Assembly: GCF_000621745.1 (NCBI RefSeq)
Contig: NZ_JHXK01000011.1
Span: 1 to 64,000 of the forward strand
Reading direction: 5' to 3'
From: Clostridium beijerinckii HUN142
Lineage (GTDB): Bacteria; Bacillota; Clostridia; Clostridiales; Clostridiaceae
Length of the DNA stretch: 64,000 bases
The notes beneath the pieces are model-generated. The model was not told the DNA's origin, did no database searches, and worked only from the letters and a program-made list of their open reading frames with translations. A program made the position numbers and the translations under genes. Below, piece after piece: positions 18,721 to 27,505 of this stretch (positions within the stretch are counted from its first letter, which is position 1; every line of letters starts with the position of its first letter).

Positions 18721-19414
18721 AGATGTATTTTTTCAACCACTTTGTGATAACTTGTGATTGTTCCTCTGTATGAAAATCATGTTCACTACCAATTGATACG
18801 ATTAAATCGCTATTAAATTTTTTCGAAAAATTATCTATAACCTCATGACTTTGCAAATTATCTTCTGATCCATAAATAATTGCAGTAGGTATATTCCATT
18901 TATTAATTGGGTGTTCTTTTACATAGCTGTAATAATCCCATGAAAGAGTTTCAATGGGAGTATATACTTCCTTTTTTTCTCTAAGTAACTCTTCTGTAAC
19001 ATTGAACCATTTAAACATTTTGCATATAAGATGCTCCATATCAACAATTGGTGATTGAAATAAGCATTTCTTTATTGGAAGGTTCTTATATGCGTGCAAA
19101 CTGAAATACGCGCCAAGACTGCACCCAAATAAGTTTATTTCTTTCCAATTTTCTTGTACATATGCTCCAATTTTTTCAAGATCATGTACTCCATTCCAAA
19201 CATTGCATAGATAATTTTTATCTTTCCTTTCACCATGTTCTGGGAGATCAAAACTAAGAACCTGATATCCTCTTTCTGATGCTATCTGTGAAAACTCATG
19301 TGCACTTTCTTTGCTAGACATTTTTCCATGAACAAATATATATATTTTGTCTGAAGGTTCTCCCCATAAGATCGCCGGAATATTATCTATTTCTATTTTA
19401 CTGGTGGTTTCCAT
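18719..19414 (-). CDS. Alpha/beta hydrolase
   Basis: 231-residue cytosolic hydrolase. HGKMSS at 29-34 forms the oxyanion-hole loop, the nucleophile is S99 in FGCSLGAYF, the acid is probably the Asp in YGSEDN (about 190-195), and the His lies in SEHDFH near 215. The start overlaps the preceding HD-domain gene by 22 bp, so the two are co-translated. The substrate is unknown; small serine esterases and BAAT-like hydrolases share this layout. Confidence 0.85.
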   Translation of the reverse strand: METTSKIEIDNIPAILWGEPSDKIYIFVHGKMSSKESAHEFSQIASERGYQVLSFDLPEHGERKDKNYLCNVWNGVHDLEKIGAYVQENWKEINLFGCSLGAYFSLHAYKNLPIKKCLFQSPIVDMEHLICKMFKWFNVTEELLREKKEVYTPIETLSWDYYSYVKEHPINKWNIPTAIIYGSEDNLQSHEVIDNFSKKFNSDLIVSIGSEHDFHTEEQSQVITKWLKKYI

Positions 19415-20022
19415 AATGGCGCCTCCATAAATGTAGTTTCTTTTATATTAGGAAGAATATCATATATAGAACAATTCATCTGCTTTTCAAAATATTCTTT
19501 CATTTCAAATGTTGCATTCCAACGTTCTACTGTATATGAAAATGTTCCATAGCGCCTTGTCGTATTAACAAATCGCTTTTCTAGCATGCAAAAACCTTGA
19601 GCGTCAGCAAGTGAATCACAAAGAATTAAAAGTCTATCATAGTCATCATAAGTTAAATCATTAATATATTTTCTAACAAATTCACTTTCTTCATCACTCA
19701 TATCATTTTTTCCTATTTCTTTGTCAAAGTCAGGAATCGGAAATGAATGTGTCAAACAAATTCTTCCTACTTCACCCCAACCCTTTTCTAACATAAATTT
19801 ATATCCGTCAATGCCATGTCTTCTTGCACTTATGCCATATCTTCTACCTATATCATGAAGAAGTCCTAACACATAAGCTTTGTCTGGATTAAGATTACTA
19901 CATTTTTCAGCAATCATTTGCGCTGCTAATCCTACATTTATAGAATGCTCTGTCCATGGACCTTGATTTAATTGTCCTGCTATTTCTAATTCTTTTTCAG
20001 CCATTTCTCTATTTGGAAACAT
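19393..20022 (-). CDS. HD-domain phosphohydrolase
   Basis: 209 residues. The HD signature is complete: H26 (TEHSINVG), H56-D57 (LLHDIGRR) and a later Asp in CDSLADAQG (about 152-160). Such proteins hydrolyse phosphoesters of nucleotides or related compounds using divalent metal in the cytosol. The strong AGGAGG site is 6 nt before the ATG. It is followed by and overlaps an alpha/beta hydrolase, suggesting a joint function. The upstream region resembles that of the CPBP gene at 21308. Confidence 0.85.
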   Translation of the reverse strand: MFPNREMAEKELEIAGQLNQGPWTEHSINVGLAAQMIAEKCSNLNPDKAYVLGLLHDIGRRYGISARRHGIDGYKFMLEKGWGEVGRICLTHSFPIPDFDKEIGKNDMSDEESEFVRKYINDLTYDDYDRLLILCDSLADAQGFCMLEKRFVNTTRRYGTFSYTVERWNATFEMKEYFEKQMNCSIYDILPNIKETTFMEAPLWKPPVK

Positions 20023-20126
20023 ATTATCCTCCTAAATGTATCATATAAATTCTAATTTATTATCCTGATTTCAGTTGCTTAAATCACTATTTAATACTCT
20101 ATGAATATGATGTTTGTTTATAAGTA

Positions 20127-20212
20127 AGTTATAGTATGTTTTGTAAATGTTATACTATTCAGTTTTCCGTATTACATTTTTTTATTTACTGTATCAAATA
20201 TTAATTAGATCA
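20127..20212 (-). promoter_or_regulatory. Shared upstream block, copy A
   Basis: About 85 bp upstream of the HD gene that aligns with 21388-21470 upstream of the CPBP gene. Shared elements include TGTAAA, TATTCA, TTTTC, ACATTTTT and TATTTACT. Likely duplicated promoter sequence. Confidence 0.5.
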
Positions 20213-20324
20213 TTTATATTTATCGCTAAATGCACCAAAAATAAATATTTAATCCTCTAAATTTTTAGATTATATTATTTCTTAAAAGCTTTCCAACATC
20301 TCTGAGCCTGGATATTTCCTGCAA

Positions 20325-20468
20325 ATTTTTAACTTCTTTGCTTTTTTTCTTCTTAACTTCTTTCCCTTTTAAATTGTAAAAAAGTTTTATTTAAAACCAT
20401 GTTCCTTTAAAAGAATGTTCGATGGAAACTTTAAAAATTTATTTATTTTTAACAAGGTTTAAATTATG
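20325..20468. repeat. Dispersed intergenic repeat, copy A
   Basis: Starts with TTAACTTCTTT, repeated 24 bp later, then CTTTTAAATT, AAAAAAGTTTTATTTAAAAC, two ATGTTC words 16 bp apart, AAACTTTAAAAATT and ATTTTTAACAAG. Same order in copies B (42451) and C (60277). Confidence 0.75.
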
Positions 20469-20543
20469 CTAAACCATATAATTAAATCAATGTGTTATTC
20501 AGATCTACTATTTATTTTTGTTAATTCACGTAATAAGTAATAT

Positions 20544-21308
20544 TTAAGTATCTAAAAAATCTCCTTTGCTTTTATTATATAAAATAGATCTTCGAAACAA
20601 GAATATTAATGAGAGCGTTATTATAAATAACATAATTAGTTCTATAGATTCTGTACAAAATAGATTTTCTGATAAATTTGGTGATAAGTAACTAGAGTGG
20701 TTAAAGGAAATAAATCTCGTAAACTTATATGAGTTGTCTAGAAACAATATATCTTCGGCAGTATTATAGAATAAATGAGCTCCTATAACGAACATAAGCG
20801 ATTTTGTCTTTATTACAATAGCCCCAAATATTATTCCTACTAGCATAGCATTAATGATTCGTATCCATGTATGAGATAGTAATGAATAGTTATGATAATG
20901 TACTAATCCAAATACTAGTCCTTGTAAAATTATCGCCAGTAAATTAGGAATTTCCTTAAATACCACCTGCATAAGATATCCTCTAAATAATCCTTCTTCT
21001 AATAATGATACCCCGAAAAATCCAAAGCTGCTTACTAAAGTAAAAATTATAGTTTTAGCTATACCTGATTTATCTATTTCCAATACCATCTTCCCACAAG
21101 TAACACCTATTAATCCTAAGAGTGACTTATAAAGCAATGCCACAATAATCCCCAAAAATAATAGTTTAATATCGTGTTTTTTTATGCTTATCCAATATAG
21201 TGGTGTATAATTTTTATCGAAATTAACCTGAATTCCTTTTACAAATAATACAAGAATTATAAACAAACCTATATTAATAAATGCATTTACTAACCCATCA
21301 ATAATCAT
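20544..21308 (-). CDS. CPBP-family intramembrane protease
   Basis: 254-residue integral membrane protein with about seven hydrophobic segments. It carries the CPBP/Abi motif 1 EEGLFRGY (E104, E105, R109) and motif 2 FGLVHYHN with H137, the presumed metal-dependent catalytic residues. A third His lies in IGAHLFYN (about 177). The family includes CAAX prenyl proteases and bacteriocin-immunity proteins; no bacteriocin gene is next to it. Its upstream region resembles that of the HD gene. Confidence 0.88.
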   Translation of the reverse strand: MIIDGLVNAFINIGLFIILVLFVKGIQVNFDKNYTPLYWISIKKHDIKLLFLGIIVALLYKSLLGLIGVTCGKMVLEIDKSGIAKTIIFTLVSSFGFFGVSLLEEGLFRGYLMQVVFKEIPNLLAIILQGLVFGLVHYHNYSLLSHTWIRIINAMLVGIIFGAIVIKTKSLMFVIGAHLFYNTAEDILFLDNSYKFTRFISFNHSSYLSPNLSENLFCTESIELIMLFIITLSLIFLFRRSILYNKSKGDFLDT

Positions 21309-21691
21309 TATGTCATCTCCAATTCCTGTTGCAAAAATTATATTTTTTATAATGTTGTTAATGTAAATTATTTTGACATTATATATTAACTATAGCACAT
21401 TATGTAAAATGGTTATATTCAATTTTCGATTAACATTTTTATTATTTACTACATCAACTTTAAATTTAGAGATTTCTAAATTTTTCTGCTGCTCTACTTA
21501 ATGTCGACATTATTTATCACCTCATTTCATCTAGTGGGCGCAGCAGATCAAAATGCGTTTTTAGAATTAGATAATAAAAAAATATCACACTATTCATACA
21601 TTGTCTTGAATAATGTGATATTAAAAACATATATCAACTTTTTAAAGTTTGCACTAATAAAAATTTAACTTTATTGATTTCATGTTACAAT
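21309..21691. other. Intergenic region with a tiny ORF
   Basis: Contains promoter-block copy B (21388-21470) and, on the minus strand at 21466-21510, a 14-codon ORF (MSTLSRAAEKFRNL) behind GAGGTG. The ORF may be the stub of a deleted gene or a leader peptide. A possible terminator lies at about 21580-21630. Confidence 0.45.
21388..21470 (-). promoter_or_regulatory. Shared upstream block, copy B
   Basis: Aligns with 20127-20212. It lies 80 bp before the CPBP start and includes a CTATAGT-type -10 on the minus strand. Confidence 0.5.
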
Positions 21692-22507
21692 TCATAATCT
21701 TTCTAGCATATCATGACTTAATGTCCCAAATACCTGACAATAATTTTGAAATCCTTCTTGTCCGATGATATAAATATTCGGCATGTAGTCCATTCTTACT
21801 TTTGAATACAAAATACGCTCCAAGCCATTATCTATGACTGTATGATTGCTTAAAGCCACATCTACTTTTTTACGCATTGCTTCACTAATAAAATAATCCA
21901 ATGATTTGAGATATTCTTTCACTTCATTCCTTGTCCATGGTGGTGTAGTACCACCCCATAATGCTGCCATATGAAGTCTGCCATCTTCTTCTACAGGAAA
22001 TATATAGCTTAAACCTCCTGGAGTATGACCTGGAGTACTGTAAACATACATTGTCTTATCACCTAATGTTATTTTATCTCCATCCTTAACGTAAACATCA
22101 ATTTTATAATTTTTCCACGTTTCTGGTCTATTAGGCTTCGTTGGATGTTCTTCCCAAAAAATATCATCTATTTTGGAAAGGTATGTTTGGACATGGTATT
22201 TATCAACAAAACATTTTCCACACCCTGTATGATCAACATGACCATGAGTCAAAACAAGTTTTTTTATTGTATTAGGATCCCATCCTACAGATTTAATTGC
22301 ATTAACTATCGCTTCAAAGGCTTTTTTTGATGGCCAAATAGCATCTATCACTATCAGTCCCTCACTCGTCTTTAATACAAAACAATTTGTTTCTTTTTGT
22401 GCAACAATAAGCAAATCGTCAAAAATCTTAGCATGAATGAAAAACGACATATCCTCCATTGCTTTGATTGTTTCTTTCGTAATAACTGGTTTCTTCAATT
22501 TATTCAT
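21692..22507 (-). CDS. MBL-fold metallohydrolase
   Basis: 271 residues with the metallo-beta-lactamase signature THGHVDH at 87-93 and a later metal-ligand His in YSTPGHTPGG (about 155-164), plus HTVIDNG near 232. These bind two metal ions and hydrolyse esters, lactones or thioesters in the cytosol; they are not necessarily beta-lactamases. GAGGAG lies 11 nt before the ATG, and is part of the 3' arm of a perfect inverted repeat that could hide it. Substrate unknown. Confidence 0.9.
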   Translation of the reverse strand: MNKLKKPVITKETIKAMEDMSFFIHAKIFDDLLIVAQKETNCFVLKTSEGLIVIDAIWPSKKAFEAIVNAIKSVGWDPNTIKKLVLTHGHVDHTGCGKCFVDKYHVQTYLSKIDDIFWEEHPTKPNRPETWKNYKIDVYVKDGDKITLGDKTMYVYSTPGHTPGGLSYIFPVEEDGRLHMAALWGGTTPPWTRNEVKEYLKSLDYFISEAMRKKVDVALSNHTVIDNGLERILYSKVRMDYMPNIYIIGQEGFQNYCQVFGTLSHDMLERL

Positions 22508-22520
22508 CTAAATATACACT

Positions 22521-22556
22521 CCTCTGTACAATATCAATTTTATATCTGTACAGAGG
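22521..22556 (-). promoter_or_regulatory. 10-bp perfect inverted repeat over the MBL ribosome site
   Basis: CCTCTGTACA (22521-22530) and TGTACAGAGG (22547-22556) are separated by 16 bp. On the minus strand the second arm runs into AGAGGAG, the Shine-Dalgarno of the MBL gene. It may be an RNA hairpin controlling translation or a repressor operator. Confidence 0.6.
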
Positions 22557-22886
22557 ATACTCTATTCTTAGGATGAATACGTAAAAATATCTTCATAGTT
22601 TCACCTTCTCTTAATATTTCTAAAAATTAAAAATCCAATTTTAATATTGAAAGTTACTCTGTTTTCATTTATATTTTATTTTACTATAATTGGTTTAATA
22701 ATTACAAATACATTTATTTTTATATAGAATAACATTCAAAGTTGATTATATTAAATTACTAATCCAATATCACAAAAAGAGCTAGTGAGACAAGCCCCTT
22801 AGCTCTTAAAAATCTAATACATTGTTCATCATATAATCTATAACAACTTAAAAATAAGTGTAAATTTTTTATTACCCATTAACATA
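22557..22886. other. Intergenic region
   Basis: Non-coding stretch upstream of the MBL gene and downstream of the MerR gene. Only the terminator below was recognised. Confidence 0.35.
22776..22810 (-). terminator. Terminator of the MerR/GyrI gene
   Basis: AAGAGCTAA pairs with TAGCTCTT on the minus strand over a 14-nt loop, then TTTTTGTG. Confidence 0.7.
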
Positions 22887-23705
22887 TTATTTACTAATTG
22901 GAAAGCAAACCTCAGTAACAAATTCTTCTGGACTCTTAACGCTTTGAGGTCCATTCAAATAAATATCAAAAGGCGCCCCTGCATATTCATAGCCATTATC
23001 CTCGATCCATTTTACAACTTTAGCATAAGCTTCTCCAAGCCTTGAATAAGGCCCAACAAAAGTTGTGGATGCAACTAGACCTCCTGCAAGTTCCTTTATA
23101 TTTTCATTTTTCTCTGCATTTACCCTGCTATTTACTGGAACACAAACTTCACAATCTGCATTTTCCACATCAAATTCCTGCTTATCATGATAAATTGTCA
23201 TTACTGGTCCTGATGGCTTAAGATTCATCCTAAAAATATCCTCAAATACCTTTCCTATAACACTACTTATATTACTCATGCTTGTGATTGTTCTCCTGCT
23301 GATAACAACTAATGACTTTCTTTCCTTCAATTCCACTTTTAAATCCTTCTTAACTTCCATAATATTACCTCCTAACTCAATCTTCCTAATTTTTTGTTCT
23401 ATAGAATCTTTGAGTTTCAAGCTGTTTTGGACTTCCTTATTAATCTCAACAATTTTGTTCTGTAAGAACTCTTTAAGTAAGTCCACATCTTCCTCATCCA
23501 TAATGGCTTTAATTTCTTCTAGTTTTAAGCCATATTCTTTTAATTCAGATATAGAAAGAAGTTTTAAAACCTGTTCATATGCATAATATCTGTACTGAGT
23601 ATCACTGTCCACATACATAGGTTTTAAAAGATTAATCTCATCATAATAACGAAGTGTCTTAGTTGAAACTCTCCCAATTTTAGAAAACTGCCCAATAGTG
23701 TACAC
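22887..23705 (-). CDS. MerR-family regulator with GyrI-like ligand domain
   Basis: 272 residues. The winged-helix HTH is at about 1-70 (TIGQFSKIGRVSTKTLRYYD), a dimerising coiled coil at about 75-110, and an effector-binding GyrI-like domain at 115-272. This is the BmrR/TipA-like plan of multidrug-responsive activators, which bind bulky ligands and unwind a promoter with an overlong spacer. The start is GTG at 23705, AAGGAG 8 nt upstream. A textbook MerR operator-promoter lies right before it, so it probably controls itself; no efflux gene is adjacent. Confidence 0.93.
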   Translation of the reverse strand: MYTIGQFSKIGRVSTKTLRYYDEINLLKPMYVDSDTQYRYYAYEQVLKLLSISELKEYGLKLEEIKAIMDEEDVDLLKEFLQNKIVEINKEVQNSLKLKDSIEQKIRKIELGGNIMEVKKDLKVELKERKSLVVISRRTITSMSNISSVIGKVFEDIFRMNLKPSGPVMTIYHDKQEFDVENADCEVCVPVNSRVNAEKNENIKELAGGLVASTTFVGPYSRLGEAYAKVVKWIEDNGYEYAGAPFDIYLNGPQSVKSPEEFVTEVCFPISK

Positions 23706-23734
23706 AATTAATTCTCCTTCCTGTTGACAATCAT

Positions 23735-23766
23735 AGTATAAACCTTCCAGTTAAGGTTAAAGTCAA
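23735..23766 (-). promoter_or_regulatory. MerR-type promoter/operator
   Basis: On the minus strand TTGACT (-35) and TATACT (-10) are 20 bp apart, and the spacer holds the palindrome AACCTT-AACTGG-AAGGTT. The long spacer with a centred inverted repeat is the hallmark of MerR-regulated promoters. Confidence 0.85.
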
Positions 23767-24475
23767 GAGGTAATTTTATTATTTATATTTTAATTTTATC
23801 TTATAAAAAATATTTCTTGATTTATTCATCATATAATTTTCACCTTATATCATTTAACTTCATTTAACTTCATTAAAACTCAATAATTATAATCTTACCA
23901 TTAAGTCTAAGCTTATGCATATATTTCCAATTCAATCTACTCTAATTAAGTATATAAGACAATATTCTCTTTAACAACACGTATACTCCGCTCATATCTT
24001 TCATTTAACAAATAAAATAAAAAAATTCTCTATTTGTTAAGCAAATGTGCAAGTTAATATATTAAATTATATGTAACAGGTTAATTAAACCAGTTTAAAA
24101 AAGTTGTGAGACTTTTATACCATAATTCCAATAATAGTTTTAACAATTTCAAATGAAGAAACTGCTATAATAAATGCTTTTACTAATGCAAAATAAAATT
24201 TAAAGCATATTATTTTAAGGTGTCAGATATGATTTAAATTGATTTTTGTTAAAGAACATATCATTTATTAATAATCAGGCATAATAGATGAAAAGATTGT
24301 AGAAATATTTATATAAACAATTTACTACATTTTAAAAAATAAAAGAGAGAGCATCGTACAAATTAAATTTTAATAAGTACGATGCTCCTTTTATGAAATC
24401 ACTTTTCTTAAAATAAAACTTCCTTCTTCCAAATCTTTTGGATTCTCTATTCTTACTACATGAAAACTGCATTTA
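23767..24475. other. 700-bp non-coding region
   Basis: AT-rich. It ends in a terminator (24349-24392). Between 24393 and 24475 the minus strand reads as protein-like sequence (HVVRIENPKDLEEGSFILRK) with no start, possibly a gene remnant. Nothing else recognised. Confidence 0.4.
24349..24392. terminator. Terminator
   Basis: GAGCATCGTAC (24349-24359) pairs perfectly with GTACGATGCTC (24377-24387), then CTTTTATG on the plus strand; the A-run upstream allows function for the leftward GNAT gene. Confidence 0.75.
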
Positions 24476-24991
24476 TTAATTTAATACTTCCATTTCAAAT
24501 CCGTATTCATGAAATGGAAGGTTTGCATCGATTATTTCTTCATAGATTCCATCAACCTGCGTAAATCCGTTTTTTAGGTATAAATTTATGGCTGGTTTAT
24601 TTATATTAACAACAAAAAGCCTTAAATATTTAGCTCTCATCTGCTTAGTTAGTGTAATAGCATGCTTAAGCATTATACTGCCAATTCCTTGTCTTGAATA
24701 ATCAACATTAACTCCAAAGCGTTCAATATATAATGCCTTGTCATTGGGATTTTCCCATTTTACACAACTTTCTCCAGCATTTGATTCACATAATGCAAAG
24801 GAGCCAACTATATTATCATCATTCTCAACCAATAAATAAAGGCGATTATTTTTAATATCCTTGCTGAAATACTGGCACGGATATATTTCGTCCCAAATTA
24901 GTATGTTGTTTCTGTCCATATCATCAATTATGTTTCCATACACAGCTTTGAGTTTTGGTAAATCATTTAAATTAGCCAATCTTAAATTCAT
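24476..24991 (-). CDS. GNAT-family N-acetyltransferase
   Basis: 171 residues. The acetyl-CoA pyrophosphate loop is SRQGIGSIML (about 99-108), followed by the alpha-beta pattern KYLRLFVVNINKPAINLYLKNGF of GNAT proteins. GGAGGT stands 8 nt before the ATG. It transfers an acetyl group to an amine on a small molecule or peptide; the substrate cannot be read from sequence. Confidence 0.88.
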   Translation of the reverse strand: MNLRLANLNDLPKLKAVYGNIIDDMDRNNILIWDEIYPCQYFSKDIKNNRLYLLVENDDNIVGSFALCESNAGESCVKWENPNDKALYIERFGVNVDYSRQGIGSIMLKHAITLTKQMRAKYLRLFVVNINKPAINLYLKNGFTQVDGIYEEIIDANLPFHEYGFEMEVLN

Positions 24992-25185
24992 ATCAATTCA
25001 CCTCCAAATGACTATTTATAATGTTCAAAATTAAATGTTTACAAAACCAGTATTCAAAGGTACATTTTCCATTCTGCTACCTCACAATAAAATAAAATTC
25101 AAATTTCAACTCCTGTTTTCCAGATTACTAAACTGAAATTTATATATTTTGACCATCTTTAAGCTTGACATAATATAAATTTAAA

Positions 25186-25533
25186 CTAATCGAAAAACTT
25201 TCCCTTATAAATATTCTCATTTTCAAGTTTCTTCGCCGTCATTCTAAATATAACGCAGCCATCTGGACACACAACATCTTTGCTATACTTACTATCTCCA
25301 CCAATATTCTCTAAATCTCCACCACTTCTGACAGCCTCCATGATTGGAAACATAATCATCATTACTTTTGAACAGATGCCTTGTCCATCATTGTTTACAG
25401 GACAACCATAGGTGCAAGTATACTTATCTCCAACTTCCTCGCCGTTTCGGCAATACCTCTCTGTATGGTCACTTCGAAGAAATCCTGTCACCTCAATTTC
25501 CCATTCATACTCTTCATCATACCATTTTTTCAT
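25186..25533 (-). CDS. TIGR04076-family protein
   Basis: About 115 residues. The start at 25533 has GGAGGG 6 nt upstream and the product begins MKKWYDEEYEWEIEVTGF. It has the family's Cys pattern: YCRNGEEVGDKYTCTYGCP, GICSKVMMIMFPIMEAVRSG and VVCPDGCVIFRM. Six or more conserved Cys suggest metal or Fe-S binding. The family is uncharacterised. The longer ORF reading (to 25632) has no support. Confidence 0.8.
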   Translation of the reverse strand: MKKWYDEEYEWEIEVTGFLRSDHTERYCRNGEEVGDKYTCTYGCPVNNDGQGICSKVMMIMFPIMEAVRSGGDLENIGGDSKYSKDVVCPDGCVIFRMTAKKLENENIYKGKFFD

Positions 25534-25638
25534 AATTACCCTCCATATGTTAATTCTACTCGTCTTTATATCACTTCGCTTACAATTTTTGTAATAGTTT
25601 TTTTCATAACATTTAAATATTGTGAGAGTCATTGCATA

Positions 25639-26031
25639 TTAATCTGTAAATCTCAACAAATAACCATCTGGATCTTGTATAAGAAACTCTTTCTGAATGT
25701 GCTCTTCTCCATCACAAAGATATGTTGTTTCTTTTAATTCTCTATAAATTTCGATTTTGTTGCTTTTAACGACCTCGTATAATTGTTCAACATCACTACA
25801 AGATATAGAGAAATTTATTCCTCTTCCTAGTGGATACTCTAAAGTATCTACATTCCATCCATCTGAATGAATTTCCTCAAACATGAACTGACTTCCGCTA
25901 TAAGATAAAAATATAAATTTTTCGTTGATTCTTTCATATTCCAATTTAAACCCTAAAAAAGATATATAAAATTGTTTTGTATACTCAATATTAGTTGCTG
26001 ATAGTTCTGGTATTAATGCATTAAATTTCAT
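25639..26031 (-). CDS. VOC-family (glyoxalase/bleomycin-resistance-like) protein
   Basis: 130 residues with the paired beta-alpha-beta-beta-beta modules of VOC proteins (LIPELSATNIEYTKQFYISF, then EFLIQDPDGYLLRF at the end). The final E and D/P/D pattern resembles metal-site motifs. It may bind an antibiotic or act as a metal-dependent isomerase or dioxygenase. AGGAGA is 8 nt upstream of the ATG. It is 107 bp upstream of the TIGR04076-like start and could be co-transcribed. Confidence 0.82.
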   Translation of the reverse strand: MKFNALIPELSATNIEYTKQFYISFLGFKLEYERINEKFIFLSYSGSQFMFEEIHSDGWNVDTLEYPLGRGINFSISCSDVEQLYEVVKSNKIEIYRELKETTYLCDGEEHIQKEFLIQDPDGYLLRFTD

Positions 26032-26362
26032 AATTATTCTCCTAAAGACATTATATTAATAATCTTTTTATTGACTTTTACCATTATGTTTATTTGTTTG
26101 AAAGTACTAATTATTCCTAAAGCCAATACTTACTTATAGAACAATTATAACATATTTTGTAAATACCACATTGTTAAAATGCCAGCACATTACTTCTCTT
26201 AATAGGCAATATTATTATAAACTTAAAGTTAATCATTTATAGGTTAGTGCTGTAATTACTCTTAAATTATATAAACACCTATACATGTTCTCAAATAAAT
26301 TAAAACCATGAAATATCATTATAAGATACCTCATGGTTTTATAAGATTTAAAAATAGTGTGG
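26032..26362. other. Intergenic region
   Basis: Holds the VOC promoter and the terminator at 26302-26342; nothing else recognised. Confidence 0.35.
26302..26342 (-). terminator. Terminator of the sigma/anti-sigma operon
   Basis: AAAACCATGA pairs with TCATGGTTTT around a 20-nt loop. The flanking A/T runs suit both strands; it follows the leftward anti-sigma gene. Confidence 0.75.
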
Positions 26363-27505
26363 TTACACTATCATATCTAGTACCGTCTTTTCATTAATAC
26401 CATCTTCAGTTGAAATTGAATATGATATTCCATCCTTTTTCCATGTTGCTAAGTTATACTCTTCATTTTTGTTTCCTTCAAGAGTTACGTCTATTTCATT
26501 TACTTTTACTATATTCTTAACTTGGTAAGTATTATAATCTCCACTTATGTTATCAGTGCTTTTACCAGCTCTGAAAATCATATTGTTATTACCATTGTTA
26601 TATTCTACTTGTATTATTTCATTTGATATAACACTAACATTTTCTGCTTTAAATCCATTAGGTAATATTTTTAATGGGTTCACTTTTAAATTTAATGATT
26701 TTTCAGCTTCATCTAGTGTCGTATATTCTTGACTATAATTTACGGCTTTATCTGTTACAACCGATGTACTAGAGACACTATCATCTGTATTATCGCCAGA
26801 TATTTTATTTTCCTTTACATCTTCTGGAGATGTTTTTTGATCTGTGCTTGTTAGATTTTTACTTTCTTTATTATTAATATCATCTTTATGATTTGTTTTT
26901 GAAGAAGTATTTGAATTTTCTATAGCTTTATTATCATTATTACCTGATGTCTGCCTCTTCTTTTCCTCTGAGCCTGAGTTAGATTGTAAGTTTTCTTTTC
27001 CTTCCTGTCCAGCTTTTGAGGCATTATTGATATTTTTGTTCACATGACTACTGCCATTATTATAGTTATTCACATTCTTGTTATTATTTGTATTGTTTTG
27101 ACCTACAGCTATATCTTCTTTATGATCATTGTCAGATGCTTCTTTACTATCTTTATTATAAACTAATTCACTATCATCACTAGATTTTAAATCATTATTC
27201 TTATCCTCTGGATTTTCTTCCACTTCATTTTGTTCTAAATCATTAGACGGATGTTTGAAAAGCATAGGATAACTTTTAGCTACACTTAGACATATAAGTA
27301 TTGCACCACAGGCTGCCGCCATTTGCATATTTCTTTTAGCATTATACTTCTTTACTTTTGACATAGTAGTTTTTACTTTTATTTCTTTTTCTTCATTGTT
27401 ATCCTTCTTATTTTCAGCCAAAACATTTTGGAGTATTCTTTTTTTCATATCATCATTCATCACTATTTTATTTAGTTCTTCTTTATATTTTTTACTCAAA
27501 ATCAT
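26363..27505 (-). CDS. Probable anti-sigma factor with DUF4367 C-terminal domain
   Basis: 380 residues. A cytosolic N-terminus (about 1-60), one membrane segment (about 61-80, MQMAAACGAILICLSVA), a long Asn/Lys/Ser/Asp-rich low-complexity linker (about 85-255) and a C-terminal DUF4367-like domain (about 260-380) that would lie outside the membrane. It overlaps the sigma gene by 14 bp, with AGGAGG close to the ATG, so coupling is strong. Topology and position indicate an anti-sigma factor that senses something outside with its DUF4367 domain. The same domain occurs in the wall protein at 28565. Confidence 0.8.
   Translation of the reverse strand: MILSKKYKEELNKIVMNDDMKKRILQNVLAENKKDNNEEKEIKVKTTMSKVKKYNAKRNMQMAAACGAILICLSVAKSYPMLFKHPSNDLEQNEVEENPEDKNNDLKSSDDSELVYNKDSKEASDNDHKEDIAVGQNNTNNNKNVNNYNNGSSHVNKNINNASKAGQEGKENLQSNSGSEEKKRQTSGNNDNKAIENSNTSSKTNHKDDINNKESKNLTSTDQKTSPEDVKENKISGDNTDDSVSSTSVVTDKAVNYSQEYTTLDEAEKSLNLKVNPLKILPNGFKAENVSVISNEIIQVEYNNGNNNMIFRAGKSTDNISGDYNTYQVKNIVKVNEIDVTLEGNKNEEYNLATWKKDGISYSISTEDGINEKTVLDMIV

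Larger units (their letters stand above)
20023..20543. other. Intergenic region with two repeat elements
   Basis: No intact gene. It contains promoter-block copy A (20127-20212) and copy A of the three-member intergenic repeat (20325-20468). Between them (about 20245-20330) the minus strand is open and somewhat protein-like, so a small remnant is possible. Confidence 0.5.
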
